A stretch of DNA of 64,000 bases from Aegilops tauschii subsp. strangulata (taxonomy: Eukaryota; Streptophyta; Magnoliopsida; Poales; Poaceae): contig NC_053039.3 in NCBI RefSeq assembly GCF_002575655.3, positions 46,253,290 through 46,317,289 of the forward strand, in the 5' to 3' direction. Both the position numbers and the translations under genes were made by a program. Below are positions 48,400 through 59,365 of this stretch, in pieces (the stretch's first letter is position 1; every line of letters starts with the position of its first letter). A model generated the notes under the pieces. The model did not search any database, had not been told where the DNA came from, and was given only the letters and a program-made list of their open reading frames with translations.

Positions 48400-49007
48400 G
48401 GCTGGTCATAGTGGGAGTAACTTGGGTAGTAACATAGCGCACTCCAAGAAAATGTTGCTTACGTGGCATGAAGTTAATGAGATGTGGTAACATAATATGT
48501 TACTATAACATAGCGCTTCCCAAGACAAGATGAGTCTACAAGCTAATAAATGAAGTCATCTATGACACTACTATTATGTTTAGGGGTGGATTGACAATAA
48601 ATGCACTTGATAGAGAGAGAAAAGTGATTTTTGAATGGGCCCAATGAGAACTATCTCCAATTAGCACCTCTTGGGTGGGATATTTTTTTGGTGGGTTTGG
48701 GGCAACTTGCTCCAATTTAACCCTCATGTTTGGATACTTTAGGGCTATTTGAGCCCCAACGCTCAAACTAACTCTAACCCATGGATCCAAACAGGGCCAA
48801 AGTTAGTCTCAGAAAATGCATTAAGCCATATATACATGGACAGACGGAGTACATGATACTAGCAAACGCTCACCAGTAGTAGTAGTTCATTGGTTGGTTT
48901 CGATTTTTGATTCAGTTGTTGTGCTGCTACCGTCCAATATTTGCGTGTGGTCGTTTCTAGAATAAAAAAAGGAGGTACCCCTACTTATGTTACTCCCACT
49001 ATGCCTA
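48400..49007. mobile_element. MITE with GGCTGGTCATAGTGGG end, interrupted by the right inverted-repeat arm
   Basis: Left part ggctggtcatagtgggagt to ctactattatg (48400-48578) and right end acttatgttactcccactat (about 48984-49003) are inverse ends of one element type common in Triticeae. A second copy lies at about 50417-50554 and 51226-51260, itself split by two Stowaways. Confidence 0.6.
48590..48985 (-). repeat. Right arm of the large inverted repeat (partner of 46237-46585)
   Basis: Inverse of the left arm, including the Stowaway end (gacagacggag, then TA at 48850-48851), the middle MITE end and flanking DNA (ttcattggttggttt...gaggtacc). It lacks the innermost insertion, so it preserves the older state. 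Confidence 0.8.
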
Positions 49008-49110
49008 GTCTAAGGTAAGTAGGTGACCTTGCGCTTGGCTCTTCGCCTCTTCCGGAAGTCGAACAATAATGATGGTACTATAGTAGTACTTCTAGCAATC
49101 TGACACCAAA

Positions 49111-49552
49111 TGAACTGTTGCACGTCCACCGCTTGTAAGCAAAAGTTTCTCCTCGTGTTGCGAGCCACCGCGCACGCGTTGACGAGGGAGAAGGCGTAGT
49201 AAGCAAGCTTCTCATCGTTCTGCGAGTTGACGGGACACATCAAAGTTATTTAGTATTCTCTCCAAAAAAGGGCTGACCATGTCATGGCTACCATCCCGTG
49301 CTCCGTCATTGAGTACGTGCACTATTCACGTGCCATCGAGGAGAAAAAATATTGCGTAGTAGGTGCCATCGAAGTGCACGACTCACTTACGCACTGCTTA
49401 TCTGATTATCTCCATTTTCTTGCATGACACGTGCACGTTGATGCTAGATGTCTCGCGTGTTGGCAAAAGGATGAACAAATCTCACATAAAAAAGAGAGTT
49501 GAAGAACATAGATTCCCGACGACCGAGAAGGAGCAACGAACCTCGCGGTGGA
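49111..49552 (-). repeat. Inverted-repeat segment B-C-A, minus copy
   Basis: Holds the inverse of block B (49111-49232), block C (49236-49352, whose inverse is at 50226-50392) and the inverse of block A (49456-49552), separated by about 100 bp of unmatched sequence. Confidence 0.75.
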
Positions 49553-49834
49553 GCGTCTGCAAGGAACCTTGCGCGTTTTTCCCTGTTTTTTGCCGCCTGC
49601 CCACCTATAAACAAATAAAAGAACATGAACTCTTCGCTAACCACTAGAGACGATACATCAGGATGCTAAGTTGAACATGTTTTATAGTTTATATTGATAA
49701 CCACGCAAGAAGCCACGCATGTATCGGACGCACTTTGAGAGAGATGAGGAGCAAGAAGCGATATAGGCTGGTCGTGTCATGCAATAAAATGGCTGGTCTC
49801 ATGTTTAAAACTTGTTGTACTATAGTAGAGGTAT

Positions 49835-49905
49835 ATGTAGATGTAGATGTAGATGTAGATGTAGATGTAGTGTAGACATAGATGCAGATGTAGATGTACA
49901 TGTTG
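49835..49905. repeat. TGTAGA microsatellite
   Basis: About six perfect and several imperfect units of the hexamer tgtaga, plus variants (cagatg, catagatg). It opens a frame of Thr/Ser repeats on the minus strand that is not a gene. Confidence 0.9.
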
Positions 49906-50045
49906 AGATGTAGAGATAAGTGAGACTCACCAACGGTCACCAACGTAGGCCAAGTACGTGCATGAATCACCCACAAAAAAGGAGTACGTGCACGAAGAGA
50001 AAAATTGCACGCACGGACGCACGTACTCTGTGCCTCATTCCCTAA

Positions 50046-50189
50046 CACACGCGCGCGGGTACACGGTGGAGCTCATTTCTGGATGAAGAGGCAGCTCACG
50101 TGATAATTTAACGCGTTTGGTAGTTGTTCACTTAGTGGAGGGTCGGGAACCACGCGTGGACGAATCAAAGTTCGACCATAACGCGGTGG
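50046..50189 (+). repeat. Dispersed direct repeat E, copy 2
   Basis: Partner of 42696-42828, same orientation (gcgcgggtacacggtggagc, cacgtgataatttaacgcg, aaagttcgaccataacgcg). Confidence 0.7.
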
Positions 50190-50225
50190 CGTGTTTGTTT
50201 TTAATTTTTTTCTTCAATGGGACGT

Positions 50226-50420
50226 ACGTAGTTTTTTTCTTGAATGGCACGTGAATCGTGCACATACTCAATGACGGAGCACGGGATGGGATGGTAGCCA
50301 TGGACATGGTCGGCACTTTTTGGAGACTACTACACTGGTACTTTGATGTACATTTTAAAAAAAACTACTACTTTGATGTGTCATGTCAACTCGCAGAACG
50401 ATGAGAAGCTTGCTATAGTG
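50226..50420 (+). repeat. Inverted-repeat segment C plus start of B, third location
   Basis: Inverse of 49236-49352 followed by the first bases of block B in plus orientation (caactcgcagaacgatgaga at 50393), which then breaks into the second GGCTGGTCATAGTGGG-type MITE copy at about 50417. Confidence 0.7.
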
Positions 50421-50554
50421 GGAGTCGCTTAGCGCACTCCAATAAAATTTTGCTTATGTAGCAAGTAGTTAATGAGAAGTGGTAACATAGTGTTTCCCAA
50501 GACAAGATGAGTCTACAAGGTAATAAATGAAGCCATCATAACATTACTGTACTA

Positions 50555-50899
50555 CTCCCTCATCCGGTTTATAGGGCTCCCTCCTTTCCGGTTTATAGGG
50601 CTCAATTCGAAAATCTCACCAACCAAGGTAGATGATGAGTGGTGGAATACTTTTTGTAATTTGCAAAAGCACCCAATTAATGCTCTTGTTTTCCTCAAAA
50701 ATTTATGTTTACCATTGTATTAATTGCAATGCATGCATGCATAAAGTACATGCATTGGTCAATTTTCTCTTAATACTTGCATGCAATTATTAAATGCACC
50801 TTGAAATCTAAAATTGTGATGGGGAACAACCAAATTGATCCTTATAAAATGGAAAAACTAAGATTTTGAGATAAGCCCTATAAACCGGAAAGGAGGGAG
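50555..50899. mobile_element. Stowaway MITE 1 of a tandem pair
   Basis: Left end CTCCCTCATCCGGTTTATAG with a duplicated end (a second ctccctcctttccggttta begins at 50577) and right end ctataaaccggaaaggaggg closing at 50899. TA lies at 50553-50554 and 50900-50901. Confidence 0.85.
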
Positions 50900-50901
50900 T
50901 A

Positions 50902-51223
50902 CTCCCTCCTTTCCGGTTTATAGGGCTCAATTCAAAAATCTCACCAACCAAGGTAGATGGTGAGTGGTGGAATACTTTTTGTAATTTGCAAAGGCACCCA
51001 ATTAATGCTCTTGTTTTCCTCAAAAATTTATGTTTACCAATGTATTAATTGCAATGCATGCATGCATAATGTACATGCATTGGTCAATTTTCTCTTAATA
51101 CTTGCATGCAATTATTTATGCACCTTGGAATCTGAACTTGTGATGGTGAACAACCAAATTGAGCCTTATAAAATGGAAAAACTAAGATTTTGAGATAAGT
51201 CCTATAAACCAGAAAGGAGGGAG
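50902..51223. mobile_element. Stowaway MITE 2 of a tandem pair
   Basis: Ends CTCCCTCCTTTCCGGTTTAT and its inverse, 322 bp, directly following MITE 1 and sharing the TA at 50900-50901; TA also at 51224-51225. The two copies are nearly the same along their whole length (aaggtagatgatgagtgg / aaggtagatggtgagtgg). Confidence 0.9.
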
Positions 51224-51519
51224 TAGTAACATAGACTAGTGTCGTATGCATGAAACTACTAGTGAGTATGGGAGCACATGATATTTCCCCGTCCGGACCG
51301 ATCCCAAGTTGGCTTCTCACCTTCTTGGCCCAACAAAAACCCCTCCCCCCTCCCGCGCGCGCTTCCCGCCCGGCGCCAGTTGAGCCCGCCGCTCCACATT
51401 GTTGGCAAGTTAGGCCAACGCGACCTCTCACCGCTTCCACCGTTGAAGCGGTGCGCCGATCGAGGACACCGCCCGCTGCACGCCTGGCATTTCAGACTAC
51501 ACAGTGCAGAGTAACTTTA

Positions 51520-51809
51520 GAGCAAGTACTACAATTAGATGACATAAGTAGGCTATAAGGATTTAAATATAGTATTTGTGCTTAGTTGAAGGAGAGAGAA
51601 GAGGAGACAGAAGAGAAGCGGGTTGTAAACTTGTAGCCAGTTGTAGCAGGAGCTCCAACATACTTTGTGAGACAAAAGGTGGGGCCATTATTAATGATAT
51701 AGTATTATACTAAAGGGACTAACTATTGTACTAGCAGGCTATTAGGTTGGTTATAGATGATGTGTCAACTTCATATAGCCAGATGTTGGCTATACTATTA
51801 ACCATGCTC
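51520..51809. mobile_element. MITE with GAGCAAG/CATGCTC ends, 290 bp
   Basis: Starts gagcaagtactac and ends accatgctc with TA on both sides (51518-51519, 51810-51811). The interior is A/T-rich and non-coding. Superfamily uncertain. Confidence 0.55.
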
Positions 51810-52563
51810 TAAGTGTGGTGTGAGTGGGACTAAAGTTTAGTCCCATACTGCTAGGTGAGTGTGAGTTGGACCACTTTATAATGTGATCTATTCTAGCATT
51901 TGCATGAGCATGATAATAGGAAACCTACATGCATGCTCTTCGGGAATGAACCTGTCCAAGGACAAAAGCTATCCACGTGGTCTATATTTTTGTTGGTCGA
52001 AAAAATTATTAGGCCATTAATTAATAATTAACGGACGCCTTAATTACTCAGCCGTTTCTGATTCTTTTGGATAGTGGGGCTATTATTGACTTGGACGTGG
52101 GGTTTGGGCCAAAGGCCTACTATTATACTTGGTCTTACTCGCACGACCGACCTGACAGGCTCTACCCTAGCCCCCGCTGTATCATATGGTTTCGCACCGT
52201 TCCAGATCTTAGCACCGCCACGCAATTCTTCTCCAGCCCTCCTTCCAGCGTGCACCGCAAGAAGGGACAGCAGTCCTCCGAAGCCCGCCTTTCGTGATCC
52301 TATACGGGAGAGGGGCGATCAGGTTTTTGGGGAGCACACTCCTGTGACTGCTGCCAGCGACGACTTCCTCAACGACAGCCTTCTTTCCTGACCTCGGTAA
52401 CCTCTTCATCAACAACATGAGTAACAACATCAACCACAGCGGTTCTGCTCCTGCTGTACAATATGTGATTTTGTCCTCCTGCTTTAGTCCGCATCATTAC
52501 TTTGATCTTTGCAATTGTCGTCATGATCTATTTACTGTTGATTCGGATTAAATCTCATAGTAA
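51810..52563. other. Unassigned DNA upstream of the gag fragment
   Basis: Contains a short perfect palindrome gggactaaagtttagtccc (51826-51844) and C-rich, leader-like sequence at 52140-52400. No gene is supported. Confidence 0.4.
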
Positions 52564-53361
52564 ATTGCTCATATATTCAACAATCCAATCGAAAAATCTG
52601 ATTATAGGAAATTTACTCCGAGCGGTTTTGCTGCACTTTTGAAACCGCCTACTTTTAAGGGGGTGCAATATAAAAGGTGGCGCACAAGAGCAGTATATTG
52701 GTTTCAGATCATGTACTGCTATGACACCACTAAGGGTAAGCTTGAGGGCGATCTTAATCCTACACAGCAGGCTTTTGAGAACATGGATACCGTCTTCAAA
52801 GCCGCCCTGCTGAGTGTTCTTGACGATTCCATTGTGGATTCAGATATGTCGTTTGACAGCGGCAAATACATGTGGGCTGCACTCGAGGCCATGTTTGTGG
52901 CCTCGGGCGCTGGCAACGATTTGTACGTCATGGAGCAATTCTGTGACTACAAGATGACTGATGAGCGCTTTGTTGTTCAGCGGACTCATGAGATACAGTC
53001 ACTCACTAAGGAACTTGAGTACTTTAAGTGTGTGTTACCGGACAAATTTGTTGCTGGGACCATCATTGCCAAGCTTCCACCTTCGTGGAACGATTTTGCT
53101 ACTTCTCTGAAAAACAAGAGACATGAGTTTTCCGTTTCGGATCTCATTAGCACTCTTGATTTTGAAGAGAAGGCGAGAGCAAAAGACACACGTGCCCGGG
53201 TCGCTGAGGGAGCTTCTAGTGCCCACATGGTACATGAGAAGAACTTCCAGCCCAACCAGCCCCAAAACAAGAAGAACAAATCTCAGGGGAAAGGCAAGTT
53301 TGATGCAAAGAACAAGCCGTCACATTCTACCAACTTCAAGAAGAATTCTCATAACGGGTAG
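52564..53361 (+). pseudogene. Copia gag fragment, 265 open codons
   Basis: Open from just after TAA (52561) to TAG at 53359-53361. It begins in mid-protein (FNNPIEKSDYRKFTPSGFAA) and has the gag core of copia elements (KPPTFKGVQYKRWRTRAVYW, WAALEAMFVASGAG, VMEQFCDYKMTDERFVV, AKLPPSWNDFATSL), then a basic tail (NKKNKSQGKGKFDAKNK). Gag forms the particle that packages element RNA. The zinc knuckle and everything after it are missing; sequence past GYKPQFW is unrelated. No LTR is seen within about 1 kb on either side. It differs from the gag relic at 56.5 kb. The long open frame despite isolation is unusual. Confidence 0.75.
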
Positions 53362-54746
53362 GGATACAAACCTCAATTTTGGTAGCACCGCACAAAATTT
53401 ATATGGCTGCATCTACCTGCTGTCAGCTAACCTCATGATGCTCCAGGTATTCCTACATTCATAACTAGGTACAATGACCACCGCAAGATGAAATAAGCTT
53501 ATTCGTACATTGACTAGCTGATTGCAGTGCGGAACTATCCTGTCATGTGTGGAGGAGCAAACAAGCAGTGCAGCCGAAGGTGGAAATCAACCAAGGACTT
53601 ATGAAATTATATATAATCTTCCTCAGGCAGGTCAGTATCCCCTTCGTCCAGATGATCGTGTTTTGTCATGCCGAGCTATTGATATGTGCTACTATTTTGC
53701 AACACCGTTTAAGTATAGCTATTATTTTCCTATCTTTTCAGATTCAAGACAATGAAGATGATTTCAGGGGAACTGCACAATATGGACTCATGTTGGGTCA
53801 TCTCTATTGCCTCATGTGTTTGCTGCAAATGTGTCAGCATCAATTGCAAGATGAGGAAGCTAGCTAGCTGTGGAGTTGCCAACATGCTCAAAGTGCTCGC
53901 AACATTGAGAAGAAACAAGCATGCCCAGGAAATTAATGCGTGCGCAGGGAGGCCCTTTGCTCAGAGAAGCATCGGCCGATTTTCTTTATTTCCACACCTT
54001 CTCACAGCTTTGTATTGGTTATAGTATGGTGAATCATTGAGATGCATAAACATGCTGAACTTTTGTTCTTCTGAATGTTAGTATGCATACTGTATCTTAT
54101 GAAGCTTCGTTTAATGTGAATGTTGACTAGCCTATGAACCTTCACAATCTAGTAAGTATATTGTAGGCCTGTTATTTGACACCTCACTTTGCCGTGCTAC
54201 GTGACTAGTGTGAGTGTCTGCATCCAGTACCGCATCCTCTAATTTAGTGGATGCCAAGTTGAAAAAGGTTACCGATGAGTAGCCATAAGCTGGAAACGTC
54301 TCTTTTTTCTTTCGAATGGGCAATAAGATGGAGAGTGTCTCGGGCTGCCTCTAGCACAAGGCCCTCCAGTACGAAACACGGGTAGCCGACTGGGCCGATA
54401 CAAAAGCCTATCCATCTTAAGGCCCATTTGTTTTTGTTTTTTGCGAGGAGAAGCCCATATTTCTTGAAGAGGGGGCGATCCCAGAAAAACCCTCCTTCCT
54501 CCTCGCTTCCACTTATACTACAGCTCGCTCTCCCGCTTCCGTCAGCCCCCAATCCCCCCCCCCCCCCGCTCCCCATCTTCCTCACTCGTCCAGAAAACCC
54601 CCGCTCACCTTCTTCCTCACTCGTACAGAAAATGCTTGCTCCTCTTCTTCCACTCCTATAGAAAACCCCAGCCCTCCTTCTTCCCCACTCGCACTGCCAC
54701 TAGGCTCGTCTCTGGCTACTCTGCTCATACCCGTGAGCTTGGCGCA
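53362..54746. other. Unassigned DNA; paralogous patch and a leader-like segment
   Basis: 53735-54040 resembles 45485-45720 (gatttcaggggaactgcacaa against gattttagtggagctgcacaa, and ccttctcaca.ctttgt). A poly-C run lies at about 54554-54568. From 54420 the C-rich sequence looks like promoter and leader of the F-box fragment that follows. Confidence 0.4.
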
Positions 54747-54969
54747 ATGCCCACAAGGAAAATGGAGTCAGTTGGCCCCAGCGCCAAGAAGATGAGGCTC
54801 CTGCCAGCGACGACGCCGGTTGTAGATCCCGCACCCGGCAGCGCGGGAGAAGTAGCGAGCCCCCCCACCCGGATCTGAGGAACCGATAGAATCTCCGGTG
54901 GACCGCATCAACAATCTCCCGGACGTCATCCTTGAGGAGATCGATTTCCACCTCGATCATATTGTCGTA
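54747..54969 (+). pseudogene. F-box protein 5' exon fragment, frameshifted and cut by copia
   Basis: ATG at 54747 opens MPTRKMESVGPSAKKMRLLP, a basic N-terminus with a nuclear-signal-like SAKKMR. A C run at 54860-54866 shifts the frame; one C fewer would lead into SEEPIESPVDRINNLPDVIL and EEI, the first half of an F-box. After HLD the sequence changes into a copia LTR (from about 54970), so the second half of the F-box and all of the LRR/FBD part are gone. The style (basic leader, then F-box) resembles the exon at 15630-15829, suggesting the same gene family. Confidence 0.6.
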
Positions 54970-57854
54970 GTGCTTAGGCGAAGCCCTGCATCGGTAACTT
55001 CATCATCACCGTCACCACGCCGTCGTGCTGACGAAACTCTCGCTCAGCCTCCGCTGGATCTAGAGTTTGAGGGACGTCACTGAGCTGAACGTGTGCAGAT
55101 CGCGGAGGTGTCGTGCGTTCAGTACTTGATCGGTTGGATCGCGAAGACGTTCGACTACATCAACCGCGTTACTTAACGCTTCCGCTTTCGGTCTACGAGG
55201 GTACGTGGACACACTCTCCCCGCTCGTTGCTATGCTTCTCCTAGATAGATCTTGCGTGATCGTAGGCAAATGTTTTGAAATACTACGTTCCCCAACAGTG
55301 GCATCCGAGCCAGGTCTATCCGTAGATGTTATATGCACAAGTAGAACACAAAGAGTTGTGGGCGATAATAGTCATACTGCTTACCAGCATGTCATACTTT
55401 GATTCGGAGGTATTGTTGGATGAAGCGGCCTAGACCGACATTACATGATCGCGTTCATGAGACTGGTTCTACCGCCGTGCTTCGCACACAGGTGGCTAGT
55501 GGGTGTCTATTTCTCCAACTTTAGTTGAATCGAGTGTGACTACGCCCGGTCCTTGTTGAAGGTTAAAACAGCACACTTGACAAAAAATCATTGTGGTTTT
55601 GATGCGTAGGTTAGAACGGTTTTTGCTAAGCCCGTAGCAGCCACATACAACTTGCAACAACAAAGTAGAGGACGTCTAACTTGTTTTTGCAGGGCATGTT
55701 GTGATGTGATATGGTCAAGACATGATGAGATATAAATTGTTGTATGAGATGATCATGTTTTGTTAAAGTTATCGACAACTGGCAGGAGCCTTATGGTTGT
55801 CTCTTTATTGCATAAGATGCAAGCGCCATATAATTGCTTTACTTTATCGCTATGTGATAGCAATAGTTGCAAAAGCAATAGTTGGCGAGACGACCATGTG
55901 ATGACACGTTGATAGAGATCAAGATGATGGAGATCATGGTGTCATGCCGGTGACGATGGAGATCAAAGGCACAAGATGATGATGGCCATATCATGTCACA
56001 TATTTTGATTGCATGTGATGTTTATCTTTTATATATCTTATTTTGCTTAGTACGGTGGTAGCATTGTAAGATGATCCCTCACTAAATTTCAAGGTATAAG
56101 TGTTCTCCCTGAGTATGCATCGTTGCGACAGTTCTTCGTGCTGAGACACCACGTGATGATCGGGTGTGATAAGCTCTACGTTCACATACAACGGGTGCAA
56201 ACCAGTTTTACACACGCAGAATACTCGGGCTAAACTTGATGAGCCTAGCATATGCAGATATGGCCTCGGAACACTGGGATCGAACGATCGAATGTGAATC
56301 ATATAGTAGATATGATCAACATAGTGATGTTCACCATTGAAAACTACTCCATCTCACGTGATGATCGGACATGGTTTAGTTGATTTGGATCACGTGATCA
56401 TTTAGATGACTAGAGGGATGTCTATCTAACTGGGAGTTCTTAAGTAATATGATTAATTGAACATTAATTTATCATGAACTTAGTCCTGATAGTATTTGCA
56501 TAACTATGTTGTAGATCAATAGCTCGCGATGTAGCTCCCCGTTTATTTTGATATGTTCCTAGAGAAAAATAAGTGGAAAGATGATAGTATCAATGATGCG
56601 GACTTGGTCCGTGATCTAAGGATTATCCTCATTGCTGCATAGAAGAATTATGTTCTTGATGCACCGCTAAGTGACAGACCTATTGCAGGAGCAGATGTAG
56701 ACGTTATGAACGTTTGACAAGCTCGGTATAATGATTACTTGATAGTTTAGTGCACCATGTTTTACGGCTTAGAACCAGGACTTCAAAAATGTTTTGAACG
56801 ACATGGAGCATATGAGATGTTCCAAGAGTTGAAATTTGTATTTCAGACTCATGCCCGTGTTAAGAGGTATGAGACCTCTGACAAGTACTTTGCCTACAAG
56901 ATGGAGGAGAATAGCTCAACCAGTGAGCATGTGCTCAGAATATCTGAGTACTACAATCACTTGAATCAAGTGGGAGTTAATCTTCCAGATAAGATAGTGA
57001 TTGATAGAGTTCTCTAGTCACTATCACCAAGTTACTAGAACTTCATGATGAACTAAAATATGCAAGGGATAACAGAAACAATTCCCAAGCTCTTCGCGAT
57101 GCTGAAATAGGCGAAGTAGAAATCAAAAGCATCAGGTGTTGATGGTTGACAAGACCACTAGTTTCAAGTAAAAGGGCAAAGGAAAGAAAGGGAACTTCAA
57201 TAAGAATGGCAAGCAAGTTGCCACTCCTGTGAAGAAGCCCAAAGCTAGACCTAAGCCTGAAACTGAGTGCTTCTACTGCAAAGGAAACGGTCACTAGAAG
57301 TGGAACTGCCCTAGATACTTGGCGGATAAGAAGTATGGCAAAGTGAACAAAGGTATATTTGATATACATGTTATTGATGTGTACTTTACTAGTGTTTATA
57401 GCAACCCCTTGGTATTTGATACTAGTTCACTTGCTAAGAGTAGTAACTCGAAACATGAGTTGCAAAATAAACAGAGACTAGTTAAGGACGAGGTGACGAT
57501 GTATGTTGGAAATGATTCCAAGGTCGATAAGATCACCATCGCACACTCCTTTTACCTTTGGGATTAGTGTTGAACCTAAAATAAATGTTATTTGGTGTGT
57601 GCGTTGAGCATGAATATGATTGGATCATGTTTATTCCAATACGGTTATTCATTTAAGTCAAAGAATAATTGTTGTTCTGTTTACATGAATAAAACCTTCT
57701 ATGGTCATACACTTAATATAAATGGTTTATTGAATCTCGATCGTAGTGATACAAATAATATTGATGCCAAAAGATACAAAGTTGATAATGAAAGTGCAAC
57801 ATACATGTGGCACTGGCGTTTAGGTCATATTGGTGTAAAGCGCATGAAGAAACT
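54970..57854 (+). mobile_element. Copia element, 5' LTR truncated and 3' part lost
   Basis: A 5' LTR remnant (about 54970-55297, ending ctacgttccccaaca), then a primer site beginning tggcatccgagcc (55299), which is a variant of the tRNA-Met-type TGGTATCAGAGCC, then leader (55312-56540) and decayed gag and pol start (56541-57854). It is cut at 57855 by a gypsy LTR. The LTR shares gaagccctgc and caccacgccgtcgtgctg with the copia LTR at 37449-39179 but belongs to a different copy. Confidence 0.75.
56541..57854 (+). pseudogene. Decayed copia gag and start of pol
   Basis: The longest open piece (56757-57017) holds FQELKFVFQTHARVKRYETS and HVLRISEYYNHLNQVGV, typical of Angela-like gag. The zinc knuckle (about 57262-57315) reads CFYCKGNGH, stop, KWNC, so CX2CX4HX4C is preserved apart from a TAG where Trp is expected. 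The protease active site is altered (FDTSS rather than FDTGS). The last piece (57592-57885) has the pre-integrase motif WHWRLGHIGVKRMKKL. Several other stops separate the pieces. Confidence 0.75.
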
Positions 57855-58123
57855 TGATGTCTACTATGCAACCTTCTTCTTGTAGACGTTGTTGGACCTC
57901 CAAGTGCAGAGGTTTGTAGGACAGTAGCAAATTTCCCTCAAGTGGATGACCTAAGGTTTATCAATCCGTGGGAGGCATAGGATGAAGATGGTCTCTCTCA
58001 AGCAACCCTGCAACCAAATAACAAAGAGTCTCTTGTGTCCCCAACACACCCAATACAATGGTAAATTGTATAGGTGCACTAGTTCGGCGAAGAGATGGTG
58101 ATACAAGTGCAATATGGATGGTA
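57855..58123 (-). mobile_element. Gypsy LTR fragment (Sabrina-like)
   Basis: Begins TGATGTCTACTATGCAACC, inserted in copia pol, and matches the first about 270 bp of the solo LTR at 43248. It stops at ggatggta, where the CACTA-3 end follows. Confidence 0.85.
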
Positions 58124-58631
58124 CATCACTACAAAAAAAAGACACATCCGTGACATTTTGGGTCGAACGAAATTTTTTCTGTCATACTTATGACACTTCT
58201 ATGACAATAATTGTGACAAAACACGGTATCATCATAGATGTGGTGGGGTCCTACTTCTATGACAAAAAATCATGACAAAAAATGGGCTTTTCGTCCTAGG
58301 CGGGCCGGAGACGCAGCTGCATGACATTCTTTGAGCCGTCCATGACGGAAAAAAACCGTGGTAGAAGCAAGGGCGAGGAAAATATCGGGGTCTTTCCGGT
58401 TACGTGGGTGGTCGGGGCCGAGCGATGCGCGTTTCTCTCATACATGCACGCGCGTGGGTGCGAGGCGTTGGGCTCTAACTGAATCCGAGCGAGGCGTTGG
58501 GCTCTAACTGAACCCGAGCGATTGCACTGCGGGCTACGCGTTACTGAACCCGAGCGATTGATCGATGGCTATTAACTGAACCCGAACGAGCGATTCCTTC
58601 GCTACTGCTGCTAACTGAAGCCGATCGATGC

Positions 58632-59100
58632 TGCCTCTGGATAAATAGTGAGCGTTGCTGGGGGGTTGGATGAACAGTTCCCAGTGGGGGTGGATGAACA
58701 GGACCCCGTGGTGTTGCCTCTGGATGAACAGTGAGCGTTGCTGGGGGGTTTGGATGAACAGTTCCCAGTGGGGGTGGATGAACAGGACCCCGTGGTGTTG
58801 CCTCTAGATGAACAGGACCCGGATCGATCGAGCCGGTTGGGGCTGGATGAACAGGACCCCGTGGAGGGCTGGAAGAACAGTAGATGGTGGGGGCTGGATG
58901 AACAGTAGACCGTGGAGGGGTGGTTGAACAAGAGCCTGTGGAGACGGCTGGTTGAACAGTAGCCGGTGGAGTAGCGCGCGGTGGAGGCTGGATGAACAGG
59001 AGCCCGTGGATGAACAGTCGCAGGTGGAGGCTGCAGGAGGTCGACGGTGGATGAACAGTAGCCCGTGGAGGCTGGAGGGGGTAGACGGTGGAGATGAACA
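58632..59100. repeat. 83-84-bp and shorter tandem repeats in CACTA-3
   Basis: Two full copies of a unit beginning tgcctctgga (58632 and 58715) and a third start at 58799, followed by shorter units around tggatgaacag.a.cccgtggag to about 59100. They keep a long minus-strand frame open by chance. Confidence 0.85.
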
Positions 59101-59116
59101 GTATCCCGTGGAGTCC

Positions 59117-59365
59117 CGTTTTGCGGTACGCCACACCCCTCCCGATGAACAGGACCCCCGTTTCAACCGTAGCGCTCCAACACAAGTCCGTTTCCACCGT
59201 TTTGTGGTACGCCACACCCCTCCCGATCAACAGGACCCCCACTTCGACCTTAGGAGATCTGTTTCCTCCGTTTTGCGGTACGCCACACCCCTCCCGATGA
59301 ACAGGATCTTGTTTCGACCGTGGCCGGTCAGACACAAGGCCGTTTCCTCTGTTCTGCGGTATGCC
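59117..59365. repeat. About 75-bp tandem repeat in CACTA-3
   Basis: The words gttttgcggtacgccacacc / cctcccgatgaacaggac recur at about 59119, 59199 and 59269, with a degenerate fourth start at 59347. Confidence 0.8.

Noticed and set aside
49855..49865. tgtagtg as a possible right end of CACTA-2
   Set aside because: It lies inside the hexamer microsatellite and lacks the T-rich inverse of the CACTACAAAAAAA terminus.
49689..50048. Minus-strand frame with Thr-Ser repeats
   Set aside because: Driven by the TGTAGA microsatellite.
56757..57017. Possible link between the 52.6-kb gag and the 56.7-kb gag as one copia element
   Set aside because: The two gag sequences belong to different copia types, and an LTR end plus primer site (55297-55312) lies between them.
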